From: Lascolabacillus massiliensis
GTDB lineage: Bacteria; Bacteroidota; Bacteroidia; Bacteroidales; Dysgonomonadaceae
Assembly (NCBI RefSeq): GCF_001282625.1
Contig: NZ_CTEJ01000002.1
Coordinates: 188,501 to 252,500 of the forward strand
Direction of reading: 5' to 3'
DNA: 64,000 bases
Shown here: positions 17,164 through 26,590 of the stretch, piece after piece
How positions within the stretch are numbered: position 1 is the first letter of the stretch
Layout of the letters: each line of letters starts with the position of its first letter
Notes under the pieces: model-generated
The model's input: the letters and a program-made list of their open reading frames with translations, nothing else
The model's database searches: none
Told to the model about the DNA's origin: nothing
Program-made: the position numbers and the translations under genes

Positions 17164-19302
17164 ATGAAACAGTTATATTTAACAATTATATATGGCATGA
17201 TTATGATCACCGCCTGCAATACTAATAAAGAAGAAGTGAAAATATTAAAACAATCTGATTTTCCTGCACCACCGGTTGCAGAAGTAGTCCCCGATACGTT
17301 TGAAAATTTCGGTCAAAAGCGTATCGACAACTATTATTGGCTTAAAGACAAAAACAATCCGAAAGTTATTGAGTATCTGAATGCCGAAAATGAATATACC
17401 GAAAGTGTTATGGCCTCTACTAAAGAGCTGCAACAGACTATCTATGATGAGATTTTGGGAAGGATAAAGGAGGATGATGAGAGTTATCCTTCATATATAA
17501 ATGGGTATTGGTATTATAGTCGCACAGAAAAAGGCAAGCAATATCGAACATATTTGCGCCGCAAGGGTTCATTAGATGCAGAAGAAGAGGTCATCTTTGA
17601 TGTGAATAAGATGGCAGAAGGGAAATCTGCTTTTATTTTTGCAGGTTATTCTGTTAGTCCGGATAATAATAAAGTAGCATACCTGTTCAACGAGACAGGT
17701 TCTTATGCCGAGTATGTGATGAAGATTAAGGATTTAAACACTGATGAGGAGATAGGTTTCACTGTAATTGGTGCTACCTCTGTAACTTGGGCTAATGACA
17801 ATAATACTCTGTTTTATGGTGTTATCGATCAGACTTTACGTCCTTATCAGATTCACAGAAGAGGGCTAAACGAACATCAGAGCACTTTGATTTATGAAGA
17901 GAAAGATGCGAAATTCAGAACTTATGTTTCCGGTACTAAAACTAAAGAGTATATATTTATTGGAAGTGCAAGTTCAACTACTTCTGAGGAGAGGTATATA
18001 TCTGCTGACAGACCACTGGATGAATTTAAAGTTTTTATGCCACGTGTAAAGGATGTAGAGTATTCTGTTTTTCCGCATAAGGAGAATTTTTTTGTAAGTT
18101 ATAAGGATCGTGAGAATCTGAATTCTATGATTTATGAAGTTCCTCTTACTGGTTATGAGGATAAATCGACATGGAAAGTTTTCTTACCTCATGATGATGA
18201 TGCCAGGTTAGAGGGTATTGATATAGTTAAGGATTATATTTCTGTAGAGTTACGCAGAGAAGGACTTACAGAGATTATTGTTATGTCTCTGAATGGAGGC
18301 GACACAAAAAAAATTGTTTTCCCTGAACCGGTTTATTCAGCATCTATGGGTGGTAATCCCGAGTATGAAGCAACAACAATTAGATATACTTATACTTCGT
18401 TAAATAGACCTACTACTCTTTATGAGTATAATATTTTAACTGGCGAATCAATCAAGTTAAAAGAACAAGAGGTACCATCGGGTTTTAATCCTGATGATTA
18501 TACTGTGGAAAGGTTATGGGCAACTGCTCCTGATGGTGTTCTGGTTCCAATGGCAATAGTATATAAGAATGGATTGAAAAAAGATGGTAGCAACCCTGCA
18601 TTGATCTATTCATATGGTAGTTATGGTTACAGTACCGACGTACATTTCAGTGCAAGCATGTACAGCCTGATAGATCGAGGTTTTGTTTATGCTATTGCAC
18701 AGATACGTGGTGGAAGTGATCTGGGTGAACAGTGGTATGAAGATGGTAAGCTGCTGAATAAAAAGAATACTTTTACTGATTTTATAGCATGCAGCGAGAA
18801 GCTGATTAATGATGGGTATACTTCATCTGATAAGCTTGCAGCTATGGGTGGAAGTGCTGGAGGTTTGCTTATGGGTGCAGTAAGTAATATGAGACCTGAT
18901 CTTTATCAAACAATTGTGGCGCAAGTTCCGTTTGTGGATGTTATAAACACCATGCTTGATGATACTTTGCCTCTAACAACGGGTGAATATGAAGAGTGGG
19001 GTAATCCAAATGAAGAGGAGTATTATAACTATATTCTCTCCTACTCTCCTTATGATAATATTTCTGCACAGGATTATCCTAATATACTGGTGACTGGAGG
19101 TATTAACGATTCGCAGGTTCTTTTTCATGAGCCGGCAAAGTATACAGCTAAACTCAGAGCACTTAAAACGGATAACAATATTCTTATTCTGAAAATGAAT
19201 ATGGAATCGGGACATGGAGGTGCAACCGGTCGTTATGAAGGTATCAAGGAAACAGCTTTTGATTTTGCATTTATATTAAACAGGGTAGGAATTTATAAAT
19301 AA
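17164..19302 (+). CDS. ptrB: Oligopeptidase B-like S9A peptidase, predicted lipoprotein
   Basis: 712 residues. A short lipoprotein signal ends in ITAC with cysteine 18, so the enzyme is probably periplasmic or surface-anchored, whereas classical oligopeptidase B is cytosolic. Residues about 80-420 are the beta-propeller that restricts access to short peptides; the alpha/beta hydrolase domain follows. The catalytic triad can be placed: S564 in GGSAGG, D649 in GGINDSQV and H684 in ESGHGG. RGGSDLGEQWYEDGKL is also diagnostic of S9A. Oligopeptidase B cleaves after basic residues. The next gene, a symporter, starts two bases after the stop, so the pair may link extracellular peptide breakdown with uptake. 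Confidence 0.93.
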   Translation: MKQLYLTIIYGMIMITACNTNKEEVKILKQSDFPAPPVAEVVPDTFENFGQKRIDNYYWLKDKNNPKVIEYLNAENEYTESVMASTKELQQTIYDEILGRIKEDDESYPSYINGYWYYSRTEKGKQYRTYLRRKGSLDAEEEVIFDVNKMAEGKSAFIFAGYSVSPDNNKVAYLFNETGSYAEYVMKIKDLNTDEEIGFTVIGATSVTWANDNNTLFYGVIDQTLRPYQIHRRGLNEHQSTLIYEEKDAKFRTYVSGTKTKEYIFIGSASSTTSEERYISADRPLDEFKVFMPRVKDVEYSVFPHKENFFVSYKDRENLNSMIYEVPLTGYEDKSTWKVFLPHDDDARLEGIDIVKDYISVELRREGLTEIIVMSLNGGDTKKIVFPEPVYSASMGGNPEYEATTIRYTYTSLNRPTTLYEYNILTGESIKLKEQEVPSGFNPDDYTVERLWATAPDGVLVPMAIVYKNGLKKDGSNPALIYSYGSYGYSTDVHFSASMYSLIDRGFVYAIAQIRGGSDLGEQWYEDGKLLNKKNTFTDFIACSEKLINDGYTSSDKLAAMGGSAGGLLMGAVSNMRPDLYQTIVAQVPFVDVINTMLDDTLPLTTGEYEEWGNPNEEEYYNYILSYSPYDNISAQDYPNILVTGGINDSQVLFHEPAKYTAKLRALKTDNNILILKMNMESGHGGATGRYEGIKETAFDFAFILNRVGIYK

Positions 19303-19304
19303 AT

Positions 19305-20630
19305 ATGAAAAAACTTGAACTCCACTGGAAGATCTTAATTGGTATGGTTGCCGGAATTTTATTCGGCTTTGTTATGAGCTCTTTCAGTTGGGGTTATGAT
19401 TTCATACTAAACTGGATTGCTCCTTTTGGTACAATATTTATAAGATTACTGAGGTTAATTGCAATTCCTCTGATCTTGGTTTCGCTGGTTAAAGGGGTAT
19501 CTGATCTGAAGGATATATCTACGTTTAAGAATATTGGTATTCGAACAATAGTATTGTATATAATAACAACCTGTATAGCAATTACTACTGGTCTTGTTCT
19601 GGTAAATATAGTAAAACCGGGAGCGGGGCTTTCTGCGGAAACAATTGAGGAGCTAACAGTAACTTATGCCGGTGATAATACTATCACTTCTAATATTGAA
19701 CAGGCGGAGTTTCAGGAAATGAGTAAACCGCTCGACTTTTTAGTGGATATTGTTCCTGATAATATTTTTGGTGCTATGAGCAATAATCAGCTCATGCTTC
19801 AGGTGATTTTCTTCTCAATTCTATTTGGGATCAGTATGCTTTTGGTTGATTCAGAGAAGACCAAACCTCTGTCTAAGCTTTTTGATTCGTTGAATCATGT
19901 GATACTGAAAATGGTTAATATCATCATGATGATAGCCCCATATGCTGTATTTGCATTGCTGGCTCAGATTATTGTAAGTTCAGATGATTCGGAAATTCTG
20001 CTTAAACTGTTAAATTACGCTACAACCGTAATTGCTGGTCTGTTTATCATGATTAGTATTTATCTAATCATTCTTTATCTGTTCACAGGGAGAAAACCTT
20101 CATGGATTATTAAAGGAATTGCACCGGCACAATTGCTGGCATTTTCTACAAGCTCAAGTGCAGCTACTCTTCCGGTAACAATTGAGAGAGTGACTAACAA
20201 ATTGGGGGTTGATCATGAAGTGTCAAGTTTTGTGTTACCGGTAGGGGCAACAATAAATATGGATGGAACTAGTCTTTATCAGGCTGTTGCAGCAGTATTT
20301 ATTGCCCAGGCTCTTCATATCCCGCTTGATTTTATGGATCAGCTTACAATCGTACTCACTGCTCTGTTAGCTTCTATAGGCTCGGCTGCAGTACCTGGTG
20401 CAGGCATGATTATGCTGGTGATTGTTCTTGAGTCTATTGGTATACCCTCAGATAAAATGGCAATTGGGTTGGCTTTAATTTTTGCTGTGGATCGTCCACT
20501 TGATATGTGCAGGACTGTAGTTAATATTACAGGTGATACTCTAGTTTCAGTTTTAGTTGCAAATTCTATTGGAAAAATGCACGACCCTGAGAAAGGATTG
20601 GAGGTTGATAAAAGTTATCTTTCTGAATAG
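19305..20630 (+). CDS. Dicarboxylate/amino acid:cation symporter (DAACS family)
   Basis: 441 residues with about eight transmembrane helices and two re-entrant loops. Family landmarks are the serine-rich loop [13 protein letters not shown], the NMDGT motif at 318-322 and the second loop [16 protein letters not shown]. The substrate region [16 protein letters not shown] near the C-terminus contains the arginine usually contacting an acidic substrate, so glutamate, aspartate or C4-dicarboxylates driven by Na+ or H+ are likely. It starts two bases after the oligopeptidase stop and is followed seven bases later by a DUF488 gene, giving a tight transcription unit. Confidence 0.94.
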   Translation: MKKLELHWKILIGMVAGILFGFVMSSFSWGYDFILNWIAPFGTIFIRLLRLIAIPLILVSLVKGVSDLKDISTFKNIGIRTIVLYIITTCIAITTGLVLVNIVKPGAGLSAETIEELTVTYAGDNTITSNIEQAEFQEMSKPLDFLVDIVPDNIFGAMSNNQLMLQVIFFSILFGISMLLVDSEKTKPLSKLFDSLNHVILKMVNIIMMIAPYAVFALLAQIIVSSDDSEILLKLLNYATTVIAGLFIMISIYLIILYLFTGRKPSWIIKGIAPAQLLAFSTSSSAATLPVTIERVTNKLGVDHEVSSFVLPVGATINMDGTSLYQAVAAVFIAQALHIPLDFMDQLTIVLTALLASIGSAAVPGAGMIMLVIVLESIGIPSDKMAIGLALIFAVDRPLDMCRTVVNITGDTLVSVLVANSIGKMHDPEKGLEVDKSYLSE

Positions 20631-20637
20631 ATTAATT

Positions 20638-20988
20638 ATGATACAGGTTAAACGTATATATGATTCTGTAACTGAAGATGATGGTTACAGAGTGCTTATC
20701 GATCGGTTGTGGCCGAGGGGGTTTTCAAAAGAGGATGCTAAAGTCGATCTATGGATGAAGGAAATTGCTCCCTCAACAGAGTTAAGAAAATGGTTTCATC
20801 ATGATCCTGATAAGTGGATGGAATTTCAACAGCGATATAAAGATGAACTGGTTAACAAAAAAGAACTTATTGATCAGCTACTTAAGCTTGAGAAAGAGAA
20901 AAAAGTAATAACTCTGCTTTTCTCGGCAAAAGATAGGGAAAAGAATCAGGCTATGGTATTAATTGAGGTTTTGCGTGATAAAGTATAG
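20638..20988 (+). CDS. DUF488 family protein
   Basis: 116 residues from the ATG at 20638 ([10 protein letters not shown]). An in-frame extension to 20557 would overlap the symporter gene by 74 nt and has no family similarity. The conserved DUF488 pattern is evident: [37 protein letters not shown] near the start, and [23 protein letters not shown] at the end. The biochemical role of the family is not established. It lies between a symporter and a TonB-dependent receptor on the same strand and is probably co-transcribed with the symporter. Confidence 0.88.
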   Translation: MIQVKRIYDSVTEDDGYRVLIDRLWPRGFSKEDAKVDLWMKEIAPSTELRKWFHHDPDKWMEFQQRYKDELVNKKELIDQLLKLEKEKKVITLLFSAKDREKNQAMVLIEVLRDKV

Positions 20989-21018
20989 CAGGGTAAGTAT
21001 TCATTATAATACTTGATA

Positions 21019-23052
21019 ATGAAAATATTAAAAGAAGTATTACTTATAGTAACAAGTCTCTTTACATTAAATTCCTTTTCTCAGGAAATAGATAATGACC
21101 TAGATTCAACAATTTATCTGAATGAGATTATTGTCAACGCATTTCAGATAAGCACGTTACAACTTCATGTCCCCGGATCTGTATCAGTTCTAACAGGTGA
21201 GGAGATACAGATAACTGATGGTAATAATTTTGCTCATACTTTACATTCAATACCTGGCATATATATGCATAGTGGTACATATTCCACCAGTAGAGTTATA
21301 ATTAGAGGTGTTGGTAGCAGAACTCCATATAATACAAATCGTATTAAATCGTACTTGAATGATATACCTATAACATCTTCTGATGGTATTTCTACACCTG
21401 AGGATATTGATCTAATGGGAATTGGTAGGATGGAAGTGATTAAAGGACCTGCCTCTGCAACTTACGGCTCAGGTCTTGGAGGTAATATAATCCTGTATAC
21501 TCCTAGATCAACCAAGGAGGGTGCTGCAGCGCTTATACAGTATGGGAGTTTCAATACTATAAAAGCTGCCGCTTCAGGCAATTATATCAATCAAAATTTA
21601 AATCTATGGGGTACTATTTCTCATGTGAATAGTGATGGGTATCGTGAAAACAATCGCTATAGACGTACCTCTTTTATTTCTTCAGGTGAATGGGAACAAA
21701 AAGATTATTCATTGGAGTATACTCTTATGCTGATTGATCTGAATGCTCAGATACCGAGCTCTGTAGGTAAGTCTCTTTATGAAAGCAATCCTAAAGCTGC
21801 AGCAGCTAACTGGAGTGCAATTGAGGGATATAAAAAGTATCAGCGAGCTATAGCAGGGGTTACTTTAACTAATCTGTTTTCTGATAAATGGACAAATAAA
21901 TTGAATGTATTTGGCAGATGGGCGGATAGTTATGAGAGACGACCATTTAACAACCTTGATGATGGCACTTCAGGTGGTGGAATAAGCAATAGGCTATCAT
22001 ATCACAATAATCAATGGGATGCTATGATAGGATTTGAATGGGTCAAAGATGTATATAGGTGGAAAATGGATCTGGAAAATGAAATGATAAATAAAAATAG
22101 AGAGTCAAGAGATCATTATAATTTATTTAGTATGATCTATTGGCGTCCTGCATCCGAGTGGAATATTTCTCTTGGTGGTGCTGTAAACAAGGTTAACTAT
22201 TTACTTCGCGATCAATTCCTTAGCAATGGCGATCAATCTGGAGAACGTAGTTTCCCTCTTATTTTCTCTCCCAGATTAGGTATTAATTATGCACCATCTC
22301 AGCTTTTGGCTTTTTATGGCTCTGTTGGACATGGTTTCTCTATGCCTTCTCCAGAAGAGACACTCCTTCCTGAGGGTGACATAAATAAGGAATTGAAACC
22401 TGAACAGGGAGTTCAGTACGAAATGGGTTTTAGACTTAATCTATTTAGAAGAGCTACTACAATTGAAGCATCTGTTTATTATATCAATCTGAATAATCTG
22501 CTTGTTACAAAACGTTTATCGGAAGATATATTCACCGGAATTAATGCAGGAAAAACAAGCCATAATGGTTTTGAATTCTTAATAAAACAGAAAATACTCA
22601 GGCTATCTTCATTCCCTGGCACACTAAATCTTAATGCAAATTATACATGGTCGATTAATAAGTTTGTTGATTTTACTGATAATGATCAAAAATTTGATGG
22701 AAATAAGCTCCCGGGAATTCCTGCACAGGTTGCTCACGCAAATATTCTTTGGCAACCTTTTACAAGGTTAAATATTGATACACAGCTTCAATATGTTGGA
22801 GAGCAGTATATGGATGATGCCAACTCTTTAATTAATGAAGGCTATTTTATAGCGAATATAAGGAGTTCATATAGCTTTTCTGTATCAACTAATTATAATA
22901 TAGAACTTTTCACGGGTATAAATAATATAACTAATGCACACTATTCTCCAATGCTTACTGTGAATGCTGTGGCTTTTGGAAATGCTGAACCAAGGTACTA
23001 TTATCCCGGATTACCTAGGCACTTTTATAGCGGTATAAAACTATTCCTTTAG
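21019..23052 (+). CDS. TonB-dependent outer membrane receptor
   Basis: 677 residues from the ATG at 21019; a TTG two codons earlier is in frame. A cleavable signal (to about NSFSQ) is followed by the plug domain, visible as SVLTGEEIQI, SRVIIRGVGSRTPYN and MEVIKGPASATYGSGLGGNIIL. A long stretch of beta-barrel strands then ends in GIKLFL with a terminal aromatic-leucine pattern. There is no N-terminal carboxypeptidase-like domain and no SusD gene beside it, so it is a siderophore or cofactor-type receptor rather than a SusC. Substrate unknown. It starts 30 nt after the DUF488 gene. Confidence 0.92.
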   Translation: MKILKEVLLIVTSLFTLNSFSQEIDNDLDSTIYLNEIIVNAFQISTLQLHVPGSVSVLTGEEIQITDGNNFAHTLHSIPGIYMHSGTYSTSRVIIRGVGSRTPYNTNRIKSYLNDIPITSSDGISTPEDIDLMGIGRMEVIKGPASATYGSGLGGNIILYTPRSTKEGAAALIQYGSFNTIKAAASGNYINQNLNLWGTISHVNSDGYRENNRYRRTSFISSGEWEQKDYSLEYTLMLIDLNAQIPSSVGKSLYESNPKAAAANWSAIEGYKKYQRAIAGVTLTNLFSDKWTNKLNVFGRWADSYERRPFNNLDDGTSGGGISNRLSYHNNQWDAMIGFEWVKDVYRWKMDLENEMINKNRESRDHYNLFSMIYWRPASEWNISLGGAVNKVNYLLRDQFLSNGDQSGERSFPLIFSPRLGINYAPSQLLAFYGSVGHGFSMPSPEETLLPEGDINKELKPEQGVQYEMGFRLNLFRRATTIEASVYYINLNNLLVTKRLSEDIFTGINAGKTSHNGFEFLIKQKILRLSSFPGTLNLNANYTWSINKFVDFTDNDQKFDGNKLPGIPAQVAHANILWQPFTRLNIDTQLQYVGEQYMDDANSLINEGYFIANIRSSYSFSVSTNYNIELFTGINNITNAHYSPMLTVNAVAFGNAEPRYYYPGLPRHFYSGIKLFL

Positions 23053-23177
23053 CAGTTATATAAAGTATAGGGGTTTTGTATTCTCATCTTATTTCAAAAT
23101 TAAAACTGAAATTGCAACAAAAATAAGAGCCAAATCTAATATTAGTAACATTAAATATCGTATTACGAATAATTTGC

Positions 23178-23185
23178 TATCTTTG
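23178..23185 (+). promoter_or_regulatory. Possible -7 element of the proABC operon
   Basis: TATCTTTG is a perfect TAnnTTTG match. It lies about 155 nt before the proA ATG and would give a long AT-rich leader. No convincing -33 box. The rest of the gap from 23053 to 23340 is AT-rich, with nothing else seen. Confidence 0.4.
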
Positions 23186-23340
23186 ACACTGTTTTTGTTT
23201 CAATTGTATACATATAGCTCCAGTATATTAAATTAACTTCTGAAGTGATGTGTATACTTTATAATATTATATGACTTTACAATTGTTTTATTCATATTAT
23301 ATTAATTAATGTGTATGCCTGAATATTTTTTTTAGAAATT

Positions 23341-24528
23341 ATGGATATAATTATAAAGAATAGTGTATTGTCAAAATTGTCCGAACTGATAAAAGAAAAA
23401 GAACAAGCAATAATTGATGCCAACAACTTAGATATTGAAACTTTCCCGGAAATGGATGAATCAATGAAAGATCGTCTGAAAGTGGATAAGAAAAAGATTG
23501 GAGATATGATTAAGTCTCTTGAAGAAGTTGCTGCACAGGATGATCCTGAAGGGAAAGAGTTGTATAACTTCACTCGTAAAGATGGCTTGCATATTGTTAA
23601 TAAAACAGTTCCATTTGGCACAATACTAATAATATATGAGTCTAGACCAGATGTTACTATTGAAGCTGCGGCAACGGCATTTAAAGCAGGAAATAAAATT
23701 TTGCTGAAGGGTGGAAAAGAGTCATTAAATACAAATACTCTTCTGACTGAATTGTGGCAAAAAGCTCTCTCTGATAATAATGTGGATAAAAACTATGTTG
23801 AATATTTGAACCTCTCTCATTCAGAAACTCAGAAGTTGATCAAAGAGAATACAAGAAAAGTGGATCTGATAATTCCCCGTGGAGGAGAACGATTGATTCA
23901 ATTTGTATTGAACAATTCATCAGTACCTGTCATAGTAAGCGGCAGAGGAAATAATTTCCTTTTTATAGATGACAATGTTGATTTTGAGATGGCTACACAA
24001 CTCGTTATCAATGGAAAGAAACGTATCAGTGTATGTAATGCGATAGATAAGGTACTTATACACAGAAGCATGAACAATATTCAGGAGAGAATCAAATTCT
24101 TGGTAAAAAATCTTAAGGAAAATGGTATAGACGTATGGGGAAACAGTGAGATTACAAAAATATGTAATGAGATAAAAGAAGAGAATGATGTTGCAACTCT
24201 CTGTGAAGAGTATCTTGCACCTAAACTATATGTATCACTAGTGGATGATCTTAAAGAGGCAATTGAAATGATTAACCAATATTCAGGAGGACATACTGCT
24301 GTAATTGCAACGAATAACCAGGAAAATGCTTATAAGTTCATGCAAGAGGTTGATTGTGCAGCAGTTTATCACAATGCATCTTCACGTTTTACAGATGGAG
24401 GTCAGTTTGGTGTAGGAGCTGAAATTGCAATTAGTACTCAAAAACTTCACTTTAGGGGACCACTTGGATCTCAGGAACTTGTTACTAATAAATGGTTTGT
24501 ATATGGTGAAGGTCATATAAGAGAATAA
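23341..24528 (+). CDS. proA: Glutamate-5-semialdehyde dehydrogenase
   Basis: 395 residues. This is the second enzyme of proline synthesis, reducing gamma-glutamyl phosphate to glutamate-5-semialdehyde with NADPH. It belongs to the aldehyde dehydrogenase superfamily. The catalytic cysteine is C232 in RISVCNAIDKVL. Other landmarks are TVPFGTILIIYESRPDVTIEAAATAFKAGN, LIIPRGGERLI and the C-terminal VYHNASSRFTDGGQFGVGAEIAISTQ. Length is slightly below the usual 410-420. It is the first gene of a proA-proB-proC run, with four bases before proB. Confidence 0.96.
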   Translation: MDIIIKNSVLSKLSELIKEKEQAIIDANNLDIETFPEMDESMKDRLKVDKKKIGDMIKSLEEVAAQDDPEGKELYNFTRKDGLHIVNKTVPFGTILIIYESRPDVTIEAAATAFKAGNKILLKGGKESLNTNTLLTELWQKALSDNNVDKNYVEYLNLSHSETQKLIKENTRKVDLIIPRGGERLIQFVLNNSSVPVIVSGRGNNFLFIDDNVDFEMATQLVINGKKRISVCNAIDKVLIHRSMNNIQERIKFLVKNLKENGIDVWGNSEITKICNEIKEENDVATLCEEYLAPKLYVSLVDDLKEAIEMINQYSGGHTAVIATNNQENAYKFMQEVDCAAVYHNASSRFTDGGQFGVGAEIAISTQKLHFRGPLGSQELVTNKWFVYGEGHIRE

Positions 24529-24532
24529 TTTC

Positions 24533-25309
24533 ATGAAAAAAAAACTTATAATTAAAATAGGTACTTCCACATTAACTGCCGGAACTAATAGAATATCATT
24601 TGCAGTAATTGAGAGTCTAGCCAGACAAATCGTAGAACTAAAAAAAGATTACGAAATTGTAATTGTATCTTCGGGTGCAATTGCCACTGCTCGTCAATTC
24701 GTAGAAATTAGCGGTTATCAGAAGAGAGTGGATTCCAAACAGGCTATGGCTGCAATTGGACAGACTAAACTAATGGAGCTATATGACGGCATTTTTCGTA
24801 CTTTTGGATTAAATATTGCCCAGATTTTACTTACCTACCGTGATTTTGAAAACCCTGTTGCAATTGAAAATACCAGGAATACAATAAACAGACTATGGCA
24901 AGTAGATTATATACCAATTGTAAATGAGAATGATACCGTTTCTATAGAAGAAATAATGCTTGGTGATAACGACAAGCTCTCTGCATTGGTAGCAACAATA
25001 ATTGATGCAAATCTACTTGTATTAGTTTCAGATATTGATGGGATATTTAATCAAAATCCCCATCTTCATTCAGATGCTAAATTAATTGCAGAAGTAACGG
25101 ATCTTGAATCTATTATGAATTTTATTGAAGAGAAAGAATCTACACTTGGTACAGGAGGTATGTCTTCAAAAATACATGCTGCAGAAATCTGTATGACTAA
25201 TAGTGTAGAAATGTGGATTGTAAATGGTCAGCGTGCTAACTATATAATTAAAGCTCTTCACAATGAAATTCCTTTTACTAGATTCAAAACAGAAAAAGTT
25301 AAGAAATGA
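24533..25309 (+). CDS. proB: Glutamate 5-kinase, short form without PUA domain
   Basis: 258 residues, covering only the amino acid kinase domain; the E. coli enzyme (about 367 residues) has an extra C-terminal PUA domain. It phosphorylates glutamate to start proline synthesis. Visible landmarks are IKIGTSTLT at the N-terminus, EIVIVSSGAIATARQF, PIVNENDTVSIEE, GDNDKLSALVA and TGGMSSKIHAAEIC. The short form is common in Bacteroidota. The product is unstable gamma-glutamyl phosphate, which suits the tight coupling to proA upstream. The stop codon overlaps the proC start in ATGA. Confidence 0.95.
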   Translation: MKKKLIIKIGTSTLTAGTNRISFAVIESLARQIVELKKDYEIVIVSSGAIATARQFVEISGYQKRVDSKQAMAAIGQTKLMELYDGIFRTFGLNIAQILLTYRDFENPVAIENTRNTINRLWQVDYIPIVNENDTVSIEEIMLGDNDKLSALVATIIDANLLVLVSDIDGIFNQNPHLHSDAKLIAEVTDLESIMNFIEEKESTLGTGGMSSKIHAAEICMTNSVEMWIVNGQRANYIIKALHNEIPFTRFKTEKVKK

Positions 25310-26088
25310 AACAAGGGTTTATAGGATATGGTAATCTCGCCAATGCGGTTTATCAAGGTTTAAAAGAAGATAGAAGTATCGAGTTTGCTTATTATGCCAG
25401 AAATAGAAAAAATGTTGACTTGCATTATTTTCAAGATATGGAGTCACTTGTATTATACGCTGATGTTATATGGCTTGCTGTTAAACCTCAAGATCTAGCG
25501 GGTGTATTAGAACAATTAAAGAAAAGTGATCTTTCAGAAAAAACAATTATTTCTCCTGTTGCCGGAAAGAGTATAGCATATATTGAGAGGTACTTGGGTA
25601 ATAAAACCACTATTATTCGTATAATGCCTAATCTGGCAATGGCATTTAAAGCATCTGTTACTGCGTTCAGATCCAACAAACCTGATAGTGAAAAATCAGA
25701 AAGAATATTTAATCTATTAGGAAAACTTGGAAAAGTAGTTAAGCTTGAAGAAGACGGATTTGACCTGTTCACCTCTGTTTTTGGAAGCGGCCCGGCATTT
25801 ATTTTGGCTTTTATAAAAACTTTTAAAAATAAAATACAGGAGTTTGATCTTCCCGGATCACTTCTTGATGAATTACTACTTGAATTAACAAGAGGAACAA
25901 CCCTCTACTTTATGCAGAATCAGAAGGACTATAGCATAGAAGACCTTATAAAAAACATTACAAGTAAGGGTGGTACTACACAAGCTGGTTTGGAATATTT
26001 TCAATCCCACGATATTGGAAAGCATTTCGAGGGAGTTCTTGATGCAGCAAGAAACAGATCGAAAGAGTTAAGCAGTAACGGGGGCTAA
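25306..26088 (+). CDS. proC: Pyrroline-5-carboxylate reductase
   Basis: 260 residues. This NAD(P)H enzyme makes proline from pyrroline-5-carboxylate, closing the pathway encoded by the two genes upstream. The N-terminal Rossmann motif is GFIGYGNLANAV. IRIMPNLAMAF and the VFGSGPAFILAF stretch are family signatures. The C-terminal dimerisation domain contains TSKGGTTQAGLEYF. Its ATG shares four bases with the proB stop, so translation is probably coupled. It ends 70 nt before the convergent sufE gene, and I saw no hairpin there. Confidence 0.95.
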   Translation: MKQGFIGYGNLANAVYQGLKEDRSIEFAYYARNRKNVDLHYFQDMESLVLYADVIWLAVKPQDLAGVLEQLKKSDLSEKTIISPVAGKSIAYIERYLGNKTTIIRIMPNLAMAFKASVTAFRSNKPDSEKSERIFNLLGKLGKVVKLEEDGFDLFTSVFGSGPAFILAFIKTFKNKIQEFDLPGSLLDELLLELTRGTTLYFMQNQKDYSIEDLIKNITSKGGTTQAGLEYFQSHDIGKHFEGVLDAARNRSKELSSNGG

Positions 26089-26158
26089 AGATCCAATACA
26101 GCTCTAATTAATTATAAACAGAATAGATTAAATGAACCATACTACATGAAAGCTATTA

Positions 26159-26590
26159 TCAATTCTTCTCCTCTTTAGATTTATATGCAATTGCGTAATA
26201 GCGTATCTGTTTTATAACTGACAATAGACCATTAGACCTAGTAGGAGATAGATGTTCAGTCAATCCTATCTCTTTCATGAAGCGAAGATCAGTACCAATA
26301 ATTTCATCAGGAGTACGTCCATTGAAAATACGTAACACCAAAGCAAGCAAACCTTTAACTATAATTGCATCACTTTCGGCTTCAAAAAACAGTCTCCCAT
26401 TACGGTAATCTGTCTGAAGCCAAACCCTACTTTGACAGCCTTTAATTATATTTTCAGGAATCTTATATTTTTCTTCTAATGGATGCATCGCGTTACCTTG
26501 TTCTATGATATATGCATATTTATCCATCCAATCATCATAGATACTGAACTCATCAATAATTTCTTGTTGTATTTCGTTAATTGTCTGCAT
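26159..26590 (-). CDS. sufE: SufE-family sulfur acceptor protein
   Basis: 143 residues. SufE takes sulfur from the cysteine desulfurase SufS and passes it on for iron-sulfur cluster assembly. The sulfur-carrying cysteine is C52 in KGCQSRVWL. FEAESDAIIVKGLLALVLRIFNG and LTEHLSPTRSNGL are typical of the family. The gene is the last of a five-gene minus-strand run from gyrB, and its ATG overlaps the preceding stop in TAATG. No sufS, sufB or other suf gene is nearby. Confidence 0.92.
   Translation of the reverse strand: MQTINEIQQEIIDEFSIYDDWMDKYAYIIEQGNAMHPLEEKYKIPENIIKGCQSRVWLQTDYRNGRLFFEAESDAIIVKGLLALVLRIFNGRTPDEIIGTDLRFMKEIGLTEHLSPTRSNGLLSVIKQIRYYAIAYKSKEEKN

Noticed and set aside
20557-20637. 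Upstream start for the DUF488 gene
   Set aside because: It would overlap the symporter gene by 74 nt and adds no conserved sequence.
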